From Psychrobacter sp. JCM 18901 (lineage in GTDB: Bacteria; Pseudomonadota; Gammaproteobacteria; Pseudomonadales; Moraxellaceae), in NCBI RefSeq assembly GCF_000586435.1, contig NZ_BAWH01000008.1, positions 55,799-119,798 of the forward strand: DNA of 64,000 nucleotides, written 5' to 3'. Numbering within the stretch: position 1 is the stretch's first letter; each line of letters starts with the position of its first letter. Shown here one piece after another: positions 7,856-19,879 of the stretch. Position numbers and translations under genes: made by a program. The notes beneath the pieces are model-generated. The model searched no databases and was not told the DNA's origin. It saw only the letters and a program-made list of their open reading frames with translations.

Positions 7856-10066
7856 TTAAATGACCTCGCGAGTCGTTTGAGTATTTGCCGCATCAATATT
7901 TTTAGCATCAGTGAAACCATTATGGCGTAGCAAGGCATCGATACTGGCGCTACGACCACGGAAGTTTTCGAAATTGGTCTTGGCCGGGAAACTGCCGCCA
8001 ACAGATAAGATAGATTCACGGAACGCTTTGCCTGTCGCTGGGTTGAAAATACCGTCTTCTTCAAACTTGCTAAACGCATCAGCTGATAGCAGTTCCGCCC
8101 ATTTATATGAGTAATAGCCTGCAGCATAACCACCCGCGAATATATGACTAAAACCATTAGCAAAGCGGTTATAGTCAGGTGTTTGCATAACGGAGATATC
8201 ATGACGAACAGTATTGAGCGTCTCTAAAATACCATCATAACTAAGTGCTGGCGTATGAGCATGAATGAGTAGGTCAAATAGGGCAAACTCAATCTGACGC
8301 AGTGTTTGCATGCCGCTTTGGAAGTTTTTTTACTGCTAATAGTGCATCGAGCTTGTCTTTAGGTAATGGCTCACCAGTCTCAACGTGACTACTGATAAGG
8401 GCAATGCCTTCAGCGTCCCAAGCCCAATTTTCCATAAACTGACTAGGAAGCTCGACCGCATCCCACTCGACGCCATTGACACCAGCGACATCACCGACCG
8501 TCACTTGGGTTAATAAATGATGCAAGCCATGACCAAACTCGTGGAATAAGGTTAATACTTCATCATGGGTCAATAAACTAGGCTTGCCATCAAGTGCTGG
8601 CGTGAAATTACCAACCATAAAGCAAACGGGCAGCTGCTGATGGTTCTGTTCTTCATAGCTATAGCGAGATTGGAAACCACTCATCCATGCACCGCCACGC
8701 TTACCACTACGTGCAAATAAGTCAAAGTAGAAGCCACCGAGCAAGCGATCATCAGCGTCGAATAATTGATAAAAACTCACATCGTCATGCCAGCGAGAGA
8801 CTGAGTCACTTTCTGCATCCTTATGACCTTGCTCTTGTACTTTGATACCGTATAGACGCTCAACGATAGTGAACAAGCCATTAATCACTTTGGGTAATGG
8901 GAAATATGGACGAATTTCCTCTTGCGATAAGCTGAACTCACTTTGTTTTACCTTTTCAGCGATGTAAGCGCTATCCCATGGTTGCAACTCGTCAATGCCA
9001 TAATCACTAGCGTATTTTTGTAGCTGTGCCAAATCCGCTTTGGCAGCAGGGGTCGCTTGCGTTGCTAAGTCACGTAAGAATGTTTCAACTTCTAAGACGC
9101 TGTCTGCCATCTTGGTCGATAGCGATACTTCAGCATAATTTGCAAAACCAAGTAGCTTGGCTTTTTGCTCACGTAATGAGAGTATTTGACTCATATTGTC
9201 AGCATTATTTAATGAATTACCTTTTGCATTGGTATGCGTATCAAATTCAGAAGCACGCGTGACATAAGCATGATAAAGCGTCTCACGCAGGCTACGATCG
9301 TCCGCATGAGTCATGATCGCTAGATATACAGGAATATTTAAACTGGCCACATAGTAAGGAGTAGGAAGTGCATCTATATCGGCTTGGCTAAGAGCACCGC
9401 TAGCAAGCTCACGCGCTTTGTATTGCTCGCCTGCATCTGCCAATAGTGCCAGACCGCTCTCTGTTAGACCTTTAATTGGGAGTCTTCTAAAGGCAGAGCA
9501 AATGCTTGCGTCGCATCCAAGATATTGTCCGAAAAGGTTGCAGACAGGGTAGATAACTCGCTTTGGATAGCAGCAAATTTTTCTTGCTCAGCTTGAGGTA
9601 ATGCAACGCCTGATAACTCAAAACTACGTAATGCCAGTTCGATTGCACGTGCACGAGCAGGCTCTAACGTAGCAAAGAAATCTGTGTCATTGACGATAGT
9701 TTGATAGCGATTAAACAAAGGCTGATGTTGTCCAACTCGTGTACCGTAGGCAGACAGCTTTGGTAGCAGTTCATGGTGAACATGTCGAATCTCATCGTTG
9801 CTCATCACACTATTGAGATGCGACAAAATACCCCAGCTACGATCTAATGCCAAATTTATATGATCAAAGCTCATCACATCTGCCAAAGCGTGTTCAGCGC
9901 TTATTTCTTCAGCACTTGTTTTTTCAGCACTATCGCTTTCTATCACGGTTAAGGTATCTAAAAAAGCATTGGCAGCATCAATAGCGTCAATCACTTGGTT
10001 TTGTAACGTATGTGGAGCAGTGTCGGCAAAATCGACAAGGCGTAAATCTAAAGGAGAAGGTGTCAT
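7856..10066 (-). CDS. prlC: Oligopeptidase A, M3 zinc metallopeptidase (frame broken twice)
   Basis: PrlC degrades signal peptides and other short peptides in the cytosol. I choose ATG 10066 (MTPSPLDLRLVDF); a TTG lies 36 bases further up. The frame breaks near 9471-9473 (one base missing; EDSQLK-GLTESGLALLADAGEQ) and at 8325-8331 (7 T where 6 fit; VKNFQSGMQTLRQ). The zinc site is LFHEFGHGLHHLL with the downstream Glu in VEWDAVELPSQFMENW, and the C-terminal FSHIFAGGYAAGYYSYKWAE is typical of M3 peptidases. A Glu/Ser/Ala-rich low-complexity insert lies in the N-terminal part (about 9880-9960). Total is about 736 residues against 680 in E. coli. Confidence 0.93.
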
Positions 10067-10556
10067 ATAGGTATCCGATATCAATGAATTATTATTAATC
10101 AAAATGAGATAAGTCTGGCTACTATTGAAATATACAGTGTGTTCTTATTTTATATATAGATTATATAAAAGATGGGTTCGTTTGGTAAAAATACAACCTA
10201 AGCACTTTTATACGATTCAAGTAATTAGGACAGTGCTAGCAATCTGAAAGTAAATGTTGAGATTCTGGTATTTAGATTCAACTTTTCAAGATAATTGTCC
10301 GAATATATAGTTATGCTCGTTAAGGCAGTCCTTTAACAATATAGAGTGCTCTACTTACAAAGCGCTATCATTTGCTTGCAAATTAATCCTACAGGGAGTG
10401 GGGTATAGCTGTTAGCATCAAGATAATGGAATTTAAATATTATGCGTCAATGAGATGCAAGAAAAACACGGATAGAAATTTCTACACTTATAAAAGTACA
10501 TGAGTAAAGAAACATATAAAGTTAAAAATGAACGATAATAAAACAAGGAGCAATAT

Positions 10557-11669
10557 ATGAAAGCGACTCTTAAAAGTTTACGTGAAACTAAAGCTAACCC
10601 TGCAGTAAGTATCTTTGTTAAAACGCATCGTGAACATCCAGCTAATGAGCAAGATCCTATCGCTCTAAAAAAACCAATTGAAAGTTGCCGAAGATCGTCT
10701 GACAAAAGAGTACGATAAACGCACAGCGACTACCATTCTAGATAACATTCAAAATAAAATCAGTGAGCTCAATCATAATTATAATCTTGATACGTTGGCT
10801 ATATTTGCTAGTACAGATGATGTGCAATTTATTCGTATGCCAATTGATACGACAGAACGTGTTGTAATTTCAGATAGATTTGCGACGCGTGACTTGGTCC
10901 GTGATATGGCAAGTGCAGTTCATTATTATACTGTGGTCTTAACCCGTGACAATGCTCGTTTGATCGAAGCCTCTAATGACCGCGTTGTGAGAGAGTTCGA
11001 TAAAGATGATGATGCACAAAACAACATGGAGAACATTCAGTTCCCTGTTGAAAACAACGGACTATACACAACAGGTGACGGTGGCTCAGATCGTTCATCA
11101 AATAATGAAAGCAGTCACTTAAAAGAATTCTTTAACCAAGTTGATAAAAGCGTCCAAGAACTATGGGGCGAGCATAAAATGCCTCTTGTTATAGTTGGTG
11201 ATGCAAAAAATATTGGCTACTATAAAGAAATCTGTGATCGTCCAGACAATATCATCGCTACAGTATCGAATGCGACCAATCTAGAAGATGGTAGTGCTCA
11301 GCATATCGTAGATAGTGTGCAAGAAGCTGTAGAAGAGTATCGCACATCGCTGCACAAAGCTGCCTTAGGTGAAATTGATAAAGCTCGCGGTGCGAATATG
11401 TTGCAGACGGATTTGCAGGAAGTATATCGCAGCGCCTTCCAAGGGGCTGGCGAGACGCTTTATGTACGCCGTGGCTATATACAATCCGCTAAAATTGACG
11501 AAAAAGCACAAACGTTAAGCCTGCCAATGATGCGACTACGGAAGGCATCACAGATGATGCAATCGGTGAAATCATCGAACACGTCATTCATAATGGTGGC
11601 GAAGCTGTATTTATGCCACAAGATATCATGGATGAAGATCAACCAATAGCGTTAGTAACTCGCTACTAA
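10557..11669 (+). CDS. baeRF-family protein (archaeo-eukaryotic release factor-like), frame broken twice
   Basis: ATG 10557 follows AAGGAG. Run 10667-10673 has 7 A where 6 fit (IALKNQLKVAEDRL), and one base is missing near 11520 (TLSPANDATTEG), after which the frame ends in EDQPIALVTRY at TAA 11667. The layout matches bacterial eRF1-like proteins: N-terminal SIFVKTHREHP segment, a middle domain with RFATRDLVRDM and YYTVVLTRDNARLIEAS, and a C-terminal L7Ae-like domain ending in a GGEAVFMP strand. These proteins are predicted to act at ribosomes but have no established activity. The protein is about 370 residues. The 450-base gap before it (10103-10556) is AT-rich with no other feature seen. 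Confidence 0.75.
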
Positions 11670-11751
11670 TCTGACGATGACACCTATACGCGATGTTCAT
11701 TTAGAATCAGCCATTTATGAATTAGCCATTAATAATACATAGGTGTAATAT

Positions 11752-11786
11752 GAGAGCATTGGTTCAATACGAGCCAGTGCTCTTTT
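11752..11786 (+). terminator. Terminator after the baeRF gene
   Basis: GAGCATTGG pairs with CCAGTGCTC (one G-U pair) around an 11-base loop and is followed by five T. Confidence 0.75.
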
Positions 11787-11876
11787 TATGTCTGTCATTA
11801 CCATCACTATGGGTGTTATCGTAGCTGAGCTATTGATCTTTACTCCATAAATAATGAGCGTACAACTAACCAAACT

Positions 11877-12638
11877 ATGACTACCACCTCTTTTGTTTTA
11901 ACCAGCTACAACATTCACAAAGGCATGTCACCGCTGAATCGCCAAGTGAAAATGCAAGGTATTGCTCAGGCGCTAGAGTCTGTAGGTTCAGACGTCTTGT
12001 GTTTGCAAGAAGTGCAAGGCCAAAACCTCAAACGTAATATGCAATATAACGAGTATCCAGATCAGTCGCAACATGAATGGTTTGGCGAATTTTTAGATTT
12101 GCAAAACAGTTACGGTAAAAACTCAGAGTACGAAAACGGCCACCACGGCAATGCAGTATTGAGCCGCTTCCCGCTAGATCCTAAACACAATGTAAATATT
12201 ACGGTTAATAAGCTTGAGCAGCGCGGTGTCTTGCACTGTGAGGTACAGCCTATCGGTTGGGAGATGCCAGTTGTCGTATTGTGTGCACATTTAAACTTAT
12301 TTGAGCGTGATCGTATCAAGCAGTATCAAGCGATTAGTGACTATGTTCGTAATGAGATTGCGCCGAATCAACCGCTTATCTTGGCAGGCGATTTTAACGA
12401 TTGGAAAAAGATGTCTTGTGACAAACTGGCATCAGATCTCGGTATGATAGAAGCGTTCAAACATTGTCATGGCAAGCTGTTGCCAACCTTTCCAGCAAAG
12501 CTACCAGTACTCAGCTTGGATCGTATCTACGTGCGCAATTTGCTTGTGAAGGATGCTTGGGTACATACTGGGAAACCTTGGTCCTCGCTATCAGATCACC
12601 TGCCCATTAGTGCAGAACTGATGTTGCCTAATACCTAA
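11877..12638 (+). CDS. Endonuclease/exonuclease/phosphatase family protein (YbhP-like)
   Basis: This intact 253-residue protein has the EEP fold signatures in order: SYNIHKG near the N terminus (metal/substrate Asn), LCLQEVQG (catalytic Glu), LCAHLNLFERDR, GDFNDW (Asp/Asn pair) and SDHLPISAEL (catalytic Asp-His). The length and motifs fit the YbhP subgroup. Members hydrolyse phosphodiesters of nucleic acids or phospholipids; the substrate cannot be told from sequence. There is no signal peptide. Confidence 0.85.
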   Translation: MTTTSFVLTSYNIHKGMSPLNRQVKMQGIAQALESVGSDVLCLQEVQGQNLKRNMQYNEYPDQSQHEWFGEFLDLQNSYGKNSEYENGHHGNAVLSRFPLDPKHNVNITVNKLEQRGVLHCEVQPIGWEMPVVVLCAHLNLFERDRIKQYQAISDYVRNEIAPNQPLILAGDFNDWKKMSCDKLASDLGMIEAFKHCHGKLLPTFPAKLPVLSLDRIYVRNLLVKDAWVHTGKPWSSLSDHLPISAELMLPNT

Positions 12639-12817
12639 CTATAATAATTCGTCTAAATGTATTATATTGGCAATCTATCGATATATGAACAATTGTCTTT
12701 ATTGATCATATTATTAATTAACTATGTTCTCGATTGAAAGTGCTATTAACAGCACAACGTTTCAATAAAATGAATAACAAGTACAGCCTAATAAACAAAA
12801 TATAAGGATATTCTACG

Positions 12818-13850
12818 ATGGCAACAACGTCTACTACTGATAATAATCAACAAGCTAACCACAATATACCTAAGACACAGCACGCCGTACTCATACGCGA
12901 GTTCGGTGAGCCCGAAGTAATGAAATATCAAGATGGTGCTGATGTCCCTGAGCTACAGGACGACCAAGTGCTAGTAAAAATCGCCTATGCTGGAATTAAC
13001 CCTGTCGATTATAAGACCCGCCAAGGTAAAGGCTGGGGTGCAGAGAACATTCGTAAAGACAAGTTTGAGAATGATCAGCCGGCTATTTTGGGATTCGATG
13101 TATCAGGCGAAGTAGTCAGTAGTAATAGCGACGAGTTTGCTGTCGGCGATAGAGTAGCGGCTTTGACCTTTAGCGGTGGTGGCTACGCGCAATATGTGGC
13201 AGTAGATGCCAAGTTACTTGCGAAAGTACCAGATAATGTCACTTTAGAGCAGGCAGGTGCTTTGCCTTGTATCGGACAAACGGCGCTACAGTTTGTAGAT
13301 TTTGCTGATATAAAAACAGAAGAGCATGTGGTGATTAATGCACCAGCAGGCGGTGTCGGTCATTTGTTAATCCAATTGCTTATGAATATAGTGGCGCAAG
13401 ATAACATCAAGGTGACGGTAATTTGCTCGCCAGAAAAGTACGCCAAGCTTGATGAGTTGATAGACGTATCTAAGCTGGCGGGTTGGATAGATTATACCAA
13501 AGATGAAGATTTCCCTGACCTACAAGCCGACGTGCTACTTGATTTAGTCGGCGATGAAGCAGGTGTCCGTGCGCTTAGCGTGCTCAAATCAGGCGCCCGC
13601 GTGAATGTGTTACCAACTATCTGGGTTGATAAGCTCAAAGAAGCCGGTCAGCAAAAAGACTTGGCAGTAGCAGGCTATAAAGCGCAGCGTAGTGGTCAAG
13701 ATATGGCGCGTGTTTTACAGGAAGTGGCCGATGGCAAGCTGACTTTAAAAATTCAAAAAAACCTATCCGCTCTCAGAAGTTGTTGCAGCGCATCACGAGC
13801 TACAAAAAGGCGATGCTTTTGGCAAGATTGTCTTGGCCGCTGCTGAGTGA
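12818..13850 (+). CDS. Medium-chain NAD(P)H-quinone oxidoreductase, MDR superfamily (frame broken once)
   Basis: The product has a short polar N-terminal tail and then the QOR-type GroES-like domain (VLVKIAYAGINPVDYKTRQG) and Rossmann domain with VVINAPAGGVGHLLIQL. It lacks the catalytic zinc ligands of alcohol dehydrogenases, so a quinone/enone reductase is likely. Run 13755-13761 has 7 A where 6 restore KIQKTYPLSEVVAAHEL and the normal end GKIVLAAAE at TGA 13848-13850. Total is about 344 residues. The substrate is unknown. Confidence 0.85.
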
Positions 13851-14045
13851 CTGTCAAGATTGTCCAAGTATGAGGTAGTGTTTGGTAGGATTTATTAGTA
13901 AGGGGATGTCTTTTGAAACCCAGTAAACTTAACTGATGACTTAACAAATCATACAAAAGTTTTATTTTGAACAACAGAACGTCCCTGTAGTCTTTGCTTA
14001 TTTATCATAGGATAGAAAGCGAACGATACTAATAAAGGAAATAAT

Positions 14046-14920
14046 ATGACTACCAACAACAAGACTATCAATAATAAGACCAGTAATGAAAAAAATAACT
14101 GACCACATTGCTTATGAATCTAAAGCCCGTGAAGAAATAGAAGCATGGAAGAACCCCGAGAAAGGGATTTTGGATAAGACGCTCGCAGTGCTTAATACCC
14201 CTGTGGTAGCCGCCGGTGATGCTTTGATGGAGGCTCCACAATTTGGCGATTCTCTAAAAAAAGCAACTGAGGAAACGATTACTGCTTTAAGTGATGCGGC
14301 CAACTGGACATTGGACACTCAAGACGTCATTGATAGCTATCAAGAGGCAGCAGATATTAACGACTTCTCTATCAAAACGCTGTCTGACATCAAAAGTCTA
14401 CCCATTGCTGTTATAGATAAACAAGTTAAGCTTTTTAAGAGCAAATATGTAGCGCTAACCAGTGCGCAAGGGGTGACTACGGGGGTTGTAGGCTGGGCAG
14501 GTATCCCTGCTGATGTCGTTGGGCTTATTACAGCTAACCTACGAGCGATTGGAGAATATGCAACGTACTATGGCTTTGATATCAATGATGAAGGCGAACA
14601 GTTATTTGCGATGTCTTTGTTGGCTGTAGCAACTTCTGCCTCTGTTGAAGAGCGTAAAGCGGCGTTAGATGAAACTCATGCGATGATTAAAGATACAGAA
14701 ACTCAAGCATTCAATCAGATTAATGAAGAAGTTATGTCTCGTGTACTGCGTCAGACAGCGACTAAAGTAGCCACTAACATCACTAAGACAAAAGCGGCGC
14801 AAATCATTCCAGCGGTGGGTGCAGTAGTCGCAGGTGGTGTTAATGCTAGCTACACTGCCAATGTTTGTGAAGCTGCTTATCAGTGTTACCGTGAGCGTTT
14901 TTTTGGACCGTCTCGTATAA
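14046..14920 (+). CDS. EcsC-family protein (frame broken twice)
   Basis: ATG 14046 gives a polar Asn/Thr-rich leader. Run 14089-14095 has 7 A where 6 restore NEKITDHIAYESKAREEIEAW. The EcsC-family core follows: YVALTSAQGVTTGVVGWAGIPADVVGLITANLRAIGEYATYYGFD (read in pieces), a long helix, and a glycine-rich IIPAVGAVVAGGVNASYTANV segment. Run 14898-14904 has 7 T where 6 give the family-like end CYRERFLDRLV and TAA 14918-14920. The family is named for Bacillus EcsC and its role is not established. The glycine-rich hydrophobic stretches suggest membrane association. Confidence 0.8.
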
Positions 14921-14952
14921 ACACTCAATGGCTCGTTAAGTCAGCGATAGTA

Positions 14953-15571
14953 TCAAGATGTAAGCATATGCCGAAACGTTAGACTGATTCGCCCAGCATC
15001 GACCATCTTTGTCTTGGTGATCGTATGTTTCCAAAAGGTTTGTGTGTCACCATGCATCACAACGAGCTGACCAGACTCAAGATAAAGTTCAACTTTGTCT
15101 TGAGTTTTTTTTATGCTTAAAAACAAATTTGCGTGTGGCACCAAGCGATAAGGAGGCGATGACTGGTTGCTGACCGAGCTCTTTTTCGTCATCAGCATGG
15201 TAGCCCATACCATCAGCGCCAGAAGGATAGTAGTTAAGCAGGCAGGTGTTGAAACTAGCGATGACACCAACCTCTGCTAAAGCTTGTTCGATATTCTGTT
15301 TCACGTGAAACACTATGTCTGACCATGGAACGGTTTGCCGCACGTGTCCCGAGTATTGATAATTGACATCTTTGTCTCCCATCCAGACAATTTGACGAGT
15401 AGTTATATGGGTCTTACCAAATAACGTTACGATGTCTGGCTGCCAAGGTAGCTCATTTAGTAGAGTGTTATAAAGGGCAGTGGCATCGTCGATAATTACG
15501 CCTAAATCATTTACCTTACCCTCATAGGGTAGTAAGTTATCCGTGGGTGCAGGGGCAAAGAGGTCAGTCAT
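14953..15571 (-). CDS. alkB: AlkB-like Fe(II)/2-oxoglutarate dioxygenase (frame broken once)
   Basis: AlkB-type enzymes remove alkyl groups from nucleic-acid bases by oxidation. Reading from ATG 15571, the protein has the YQYSGHVRQTVPW strand, GYHADDE (Fe-binding His and Asp), ASLSLGATRKFVFKHKK, and, after the frame break, FWKHTI (third Fe ligand His) and RISLTFR (2-oxoglutarate-binding Arg pair). Run 15105-15112 has 8 T where 7 keep the frame. The length of about 205 residues fits the compact ALKBH2/AlkB-like group. It converges with the EcsC gene. It lies 20 bases downstream of the alpha/beta hydrolase gene on the same strand. Confidence 0.88.
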
Positions 15572-15591
15572 AATTCAGTCGTTGTAAATCC

Positions 15592-16483
15592 TTATTTACT
15601 GCTTTGGTAGTGCTCGTTGATGATTTGAGCGCATAGTTCAGGTGCTTCCATTGGCAATAGATGCCCATAATCTGACAGCGAAATAAGACTGCTATCTGGG
15701 ACAAACTTTTTCCATTGCTTGCGTACTTTGTCATTGATGAACAGGGTAGGCTTGCCTGTAATCAAGGTGTAGGGACAGCGTAGTTTTTTTGAGTGCGGCA
15801 TCGATATGAGGTGCGCCAAAATAATTGGCCAGCTCTTGTTCTGGTGCAAACATAAGCGTATAGCTACCATCTGTGTTTTTGCTCAGACTTTGTTCAGCAA
15901 ACACTTGCAAGTGCTCATCGCTGATACGCTTATACGCACGCTGCGCACGTAGGCTCTCGTAATAACTATGGATACTTGGCCAAGTAGGTTGCTTGGTTAA
16001 CGTGCTTTTGAAAGGCTCGCGACTCAGTAGGACAGAGCGTGGCAACAGGTTATATAAGGTAGCTTGGTGTTTGGTAAATGTGACAGGCTCGATCAGGTAC
16101 AACTGCGAAAACAACTCTGGACGTTTGGCAGCTGCCATCGCTGTAGCCGTAGCCCCTTGCGAATGACCAATACCTATGACAGGCTTATCTTGGGTCTTTT
16201 CCAAAAACTCAATCAGCATATCAGCATCTTGCTCACGCGTAAGACGACGGCTTTGCGGCTTATCATACCAGTAGCCACGCAGAGCAAGTGAGCTAATATC
16301 AAATTTAGTGGCTAGCTTGCTTAATAGTGGTGTATAAGTGCCAACGGTAAAACTATTACCACTATAAAAATGTGCTGGCGCACGGGGAGTAGAGCTTGAA
16401 TCTAGCGGCTGATTAAACTGGCTAAGGTCATAGTAGCGTGCCTGTTTTCCGCCAAGGTCAATGCGGTTTGTGAATGCTTCCAT
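15592..16483 (-). CDS. Alpha/beta hydrolase (frame broken once)
   Basis: From ATG 16483 the protein has the alpha/beta hydrolase nucleophile elbow VIGIGHSQGATA (Ser), an oxyanion region around HFYSGNSFTVGTY, and near the C terminus SDYGHLLPMEAPELCAQ with the catalytic His. Run 15784-15790 has 7 T where 6 join AALKK to LRCPYTLITGKPTLF. The total is about 297 residues, with no signal peptide. The substrate is unknown; esterases or C-C hydrolases are possible. It is probably co-transcribed with alkB, which follows by 20 bases. Confidence 0.85.
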
Positions 16484-16568
16484 AAAATAAACACTTCCTT
16501 GTGACTTATTTTGAGTGATTTGTTTTCTTGTAGTTTTGCTTTTTATGATTGAGCTGACTTAATGAATC

Positions 16569-18484
16569 CTAGTTGTCTTCACCTAAGAAGCCACCGCTTT
16601 GACGTTGCCACAGTCGAGCGTAGACACCGTTTAATGCTAATAGTTCATCATGACTACCTTGCTCAATGATGCGCCTTGATGCATAACGACCAGTCTATCC
16701 AATGCGGCAATAGTAGATAGGCGATGGGCAATAGCAATAACGGTCTTGCCGGTCATGATGTCATTTAAGCTCTCGGTAATAGCATATTCTATCTCAGAAT
16801 CTAGCGCACTGGTTGCTTCATCTAAGAGTAAAATCGGCGCGTTTTTTAGCATAACACGTGAGATAGCGATACGCTGACGTTGACCGCCAGATAGTTTGAC
16901 TCCGCGTTCACCCACTTGGGTATCAAGTCCTGTATTGCCTTTATCATCGTACAAATCTTTGATGAAGTCCCATGCCTGAGCTTGTTTGGCAGCGATCATA
17001 ATCTCTTCGTCAGTAGCATCAGGACGACCATAGGCGATGTTTTCACGCACGGTACGATGTAGCAATGACGTATCTTGAGTCACCATACCAATCTGTTGAC
17101 GCAACGATTCTTGCGTAACTGCATCAATAGCCTGACCATCAATCAGGATTTTACCGCTATCGACATCAAAAAAGCGCAGTAGCAAATTAACCAAGGTCGA
17201 TTTACCAGCACCTGAACGCCCAACCAAACCAATCTTTTCACCTGGCTTAATATCTAAGTGGAAGTTGTCCAACAGTTTGATATATGAGTTAGGAGCGCGT
17301 TTAGCAATGCTGGTACTATCAACAGTCTCGCCAGTTTGTCCATTGTCTTCTTCGTCATTCTCATAACTGAAGTCAACATGGTCGAACACAATGCGACCGT
17401 CCGTAACGGCTAGCGCTGGTGCATCAGGTTTATCAATGATCGTTTGCGGTGCTGACAACGTACGCATACCGTCTTGAACTGTACCGATACTCTCAAACAA
17501 ACTGGCCGTCTGCCACATAATCCAACGCGTCAAACCATTTAGACGTAATGCCATAGCAGTCGCAGCAGCAATGGCACCAACACCAACTGCGCCTTGTTGC
17601 CACAAGTACAATCCAATACCCGCGGTACTACTGACCAAGATCACACTGATAAGATGGGTCGATACTTCTAAATAGCTGACCCAGCGCATCTGCGCATGTA
17701 CCGTACCTAAGAATTGTCCCATGGCATTTTTGGCATAGCCTAGCTCACGACGAGAATGGCTAAATAGCTTAACGGTCATGATATTGGCATAAGCATCAGT
17801 GATTCGTCCTGTCATCAAGGCACGGGCATCCGCTTGCACAATCGCTGTTTGTTTAAGCTTAGGGATAAAGTACCAAATGGTAATGGCAACCAAGACCAGC
17901 CAAATGACAAATGGAATGAGTAGTAAGCTGTCTAAATTAAACAAAATCACCCCTGAGGTGATAAAGTAGACAGAGACATACATAAACATATCGGTGACGG
18001 TCATTACGGTATCGCGTACTGCTAGGGCTGTCTGCATTACCTTAGCTGAGACACGACCCGAAAACTCATCCTGATAAAACTGCATGGATTGCCCAAGCAT
18101 TCGCTGATGAAACCGCCAGCGCATCTGCATAGGAAACACGCCTTGCAAGGTCTGAAAGTGGATAAACGATGACAGGGCAATCCATAATGGGCTTACTATC
18201 ATGACAGCGAGCATGATGAGTAGCATGTCGCCTTTTTCTACCCACAAGTTTTGCGGCGTATAAACGCCCAACCAATCAACGATATTACCTATCCAAGCAA
18301 ACAGCATGGCCTCGTAGATACCGATACCAGCGGACAAAATCATAAAGATTAGTAGCCAGCCGCGTAGGCCATTGGTACATGCCCACAAAAACTTCAGCAT
18401 ACCATCGCCAGGTGATGGCAATGGCATAGGGGTGTCTGGAAAGGCGGGTAGGCGGTTTTCGAAAAAGCGAAATAAAGCATTCAT
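16569..18484 (-). CDS. ABC exporter, fused permease and ATPase (frame broken once near the C terminus)
   Basis: The protein has a six-helix ABC exporter transmembrane domain (roughly residues 30-330) and a nucleotide-binding domain with Walker [12 protein letters not shown]-loop [13 protein letters not shown], signature LSGGQRQR and Walker [13 protein letters not shown], followed by the switch His in AIAHRLST. One base is missing near 16674; with it, [24 protein letters not shown] (read as two parts) replaces a short false end and the gene stops at 16569. The total is about 638 residues. It is a half-transporter that would work as a homodimer or heterodimer. The substrate (lipid, drug or peptide) cannot be assigned. 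Confidence 0.9.
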
Positions 18485-18853
18485 AGGCAGTAATAAAACA
18501 TCAATAGCAGTACGTCAAGATGAACGAGAGGACTCGTTATCTAGAATCTTTACTTTTGTGATTGGGATTAGATGCTATTTTAGCAAAATTACTAATCATA
18601 GCTGCATGCTAATTGTAATTTACTTAAGAATAGCTGTGTTTTGAAAGCTTCAGTTATAACCGTAATAAATAGATTGCTGTAGAAAAAATATTTTGTTACA
18701 TTCTACATCCAAACTTATGCATGGTTTAAATATTGCTTTTATAAGTATGATTTCATTGCAAAAATCAGCTGATTAGCAGGTATTTTATTTAATGGTTTTT
18801 ATAAATATACGAACAGTAATAACTCAACATTGAAGTTCAAAAGGTAGCAGCAA

Positions 18854-19702
18854 ATGATGTATTTAATAATAGCGGTGCTATGTAGCGTCGCCGTCTCAGT
18901 ACTTTTGAAAATATTGCGCCAGAAAAATATAGATATTCGTCAGACCATCGTGGCAGGCTACCCTGTGGCTTTTTTACTGACTTGGGTATTACTAAAACCT
19001 GATGTAGGTGCCATTCATGCGCTTGATAGCGCTTGGGGCATCATTATCGCGCTTGGGATACTATTGCCTGCCGTATTTATCATTTTGGGACGAGCCATTG
19101 AAGCGGTGGGGATGGTAGCAACCGACGCGTCTCAGCGTTTATCACTCATTATTCCTATCGTAGCGGCTTTTTTGCTATTCGGTGAGGTGCTGACTGGTAC
19201 ACGTATACTTGGACTGGCGTTAGGTTTTCTTGCATTAGGTGCGCTTGTCTATCGACCACAGCATAACGATATTACTCGGCGAGCAAAGCATACGCCACTG
19301 TGGTTATTCGGGGTATGGGCAGGCTACGGCATTATTGATATTTTGTTCAAACAAGTTGCCAAACAAGGGGCAGCTTTTCCATTGACTCTACTGGTTATCT
19401 TCGGGGTAGCAGGTGTATTACTTCTAATCTATTTGCTTGCCACACGGGTACGTTGGCAAAAACAAGCGCTTATGACAGGTCTACTGCTCGGCGCATTAAA
19501 CATGGGCAATATTTATGCTTATGTGCGGGCACACCAAGTGCTGCATGATTCTCCCAGTATTGTTTTTACTGGTATGAATGTCGGTGTTATTGCCGTAGCG
19601 ACATTGATCGGCGTAGGTGTGTTTAAAGAGCAGCTGAACCGTATCAATATAATAGGATTAGTATTGGCAGTCTGCTGTGTAGGGGTACTGTTTTTGGCAT
19701 AA
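18854..19702 (+). CDS. EamA/DMT-family membrane transporter
   Basis: This intact 282-residue protein has about ten hydrophobic segments in two related halves, the EamA pattern. The first helix is MYLIIAVLCSVAVSVLLKIL and the last AVCCVGVLFLA. Two ATGs (18854 and 18857) are possible; the site AAAGGTAG precedes both. It is presumably an inner-membrane metabolite exporter or importer; the substrate is unknown. The gap of about 370 bases before it (18485-18853) is AT-rich and contains no other gene. Confidence 0.85.
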   Translation: MMYLIIAVLCSVAVSVLLKILRQKNIDIRQTIVAGYPVAFLLTWVLLKPDVGAIHALDSAWGIIIALGILLPAVFIILGRAIEAVGMVATDASQRLSLIIPIVAAFLLFGEVLTGTRILGLALGFLALGALVYRPQHNDITRRAKHTPLWLFGVWAGYGIIDILFKQVAKQGAAFPLTLLVIFGVAGVLLLIYLLATRVRWQKQALMTGLLLGALNMGNIYAYVRAHQVLHDSPSIVFTGMNVGVIAVATLIGVGVFKEQLNRINIIGLVLAVCCVGVLFLA

Positions 19703-19879
19703 TGCACTCTGTCCAAAAGTATTGGTTTCATAATTTTTTTAGCTATATTGTCACGTATCCTATATAGGCATACAAATCATCCTATGATAAGGTTATCTAC
19801 AAATAACACGGCTTGTATGGAATAAAAAAGCTTAGTTTATGATATTTAACTTAACCAATAAAAATAGGATGCAGGCTCA

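Noticed and set aside
10433..10705. Minus-strand open frame upstream of the baeRF gene
   Set aside because: It overlaps the start of the well-supported plus-strand gene and its product is Cys/Phe/Leu-rich without any motif.
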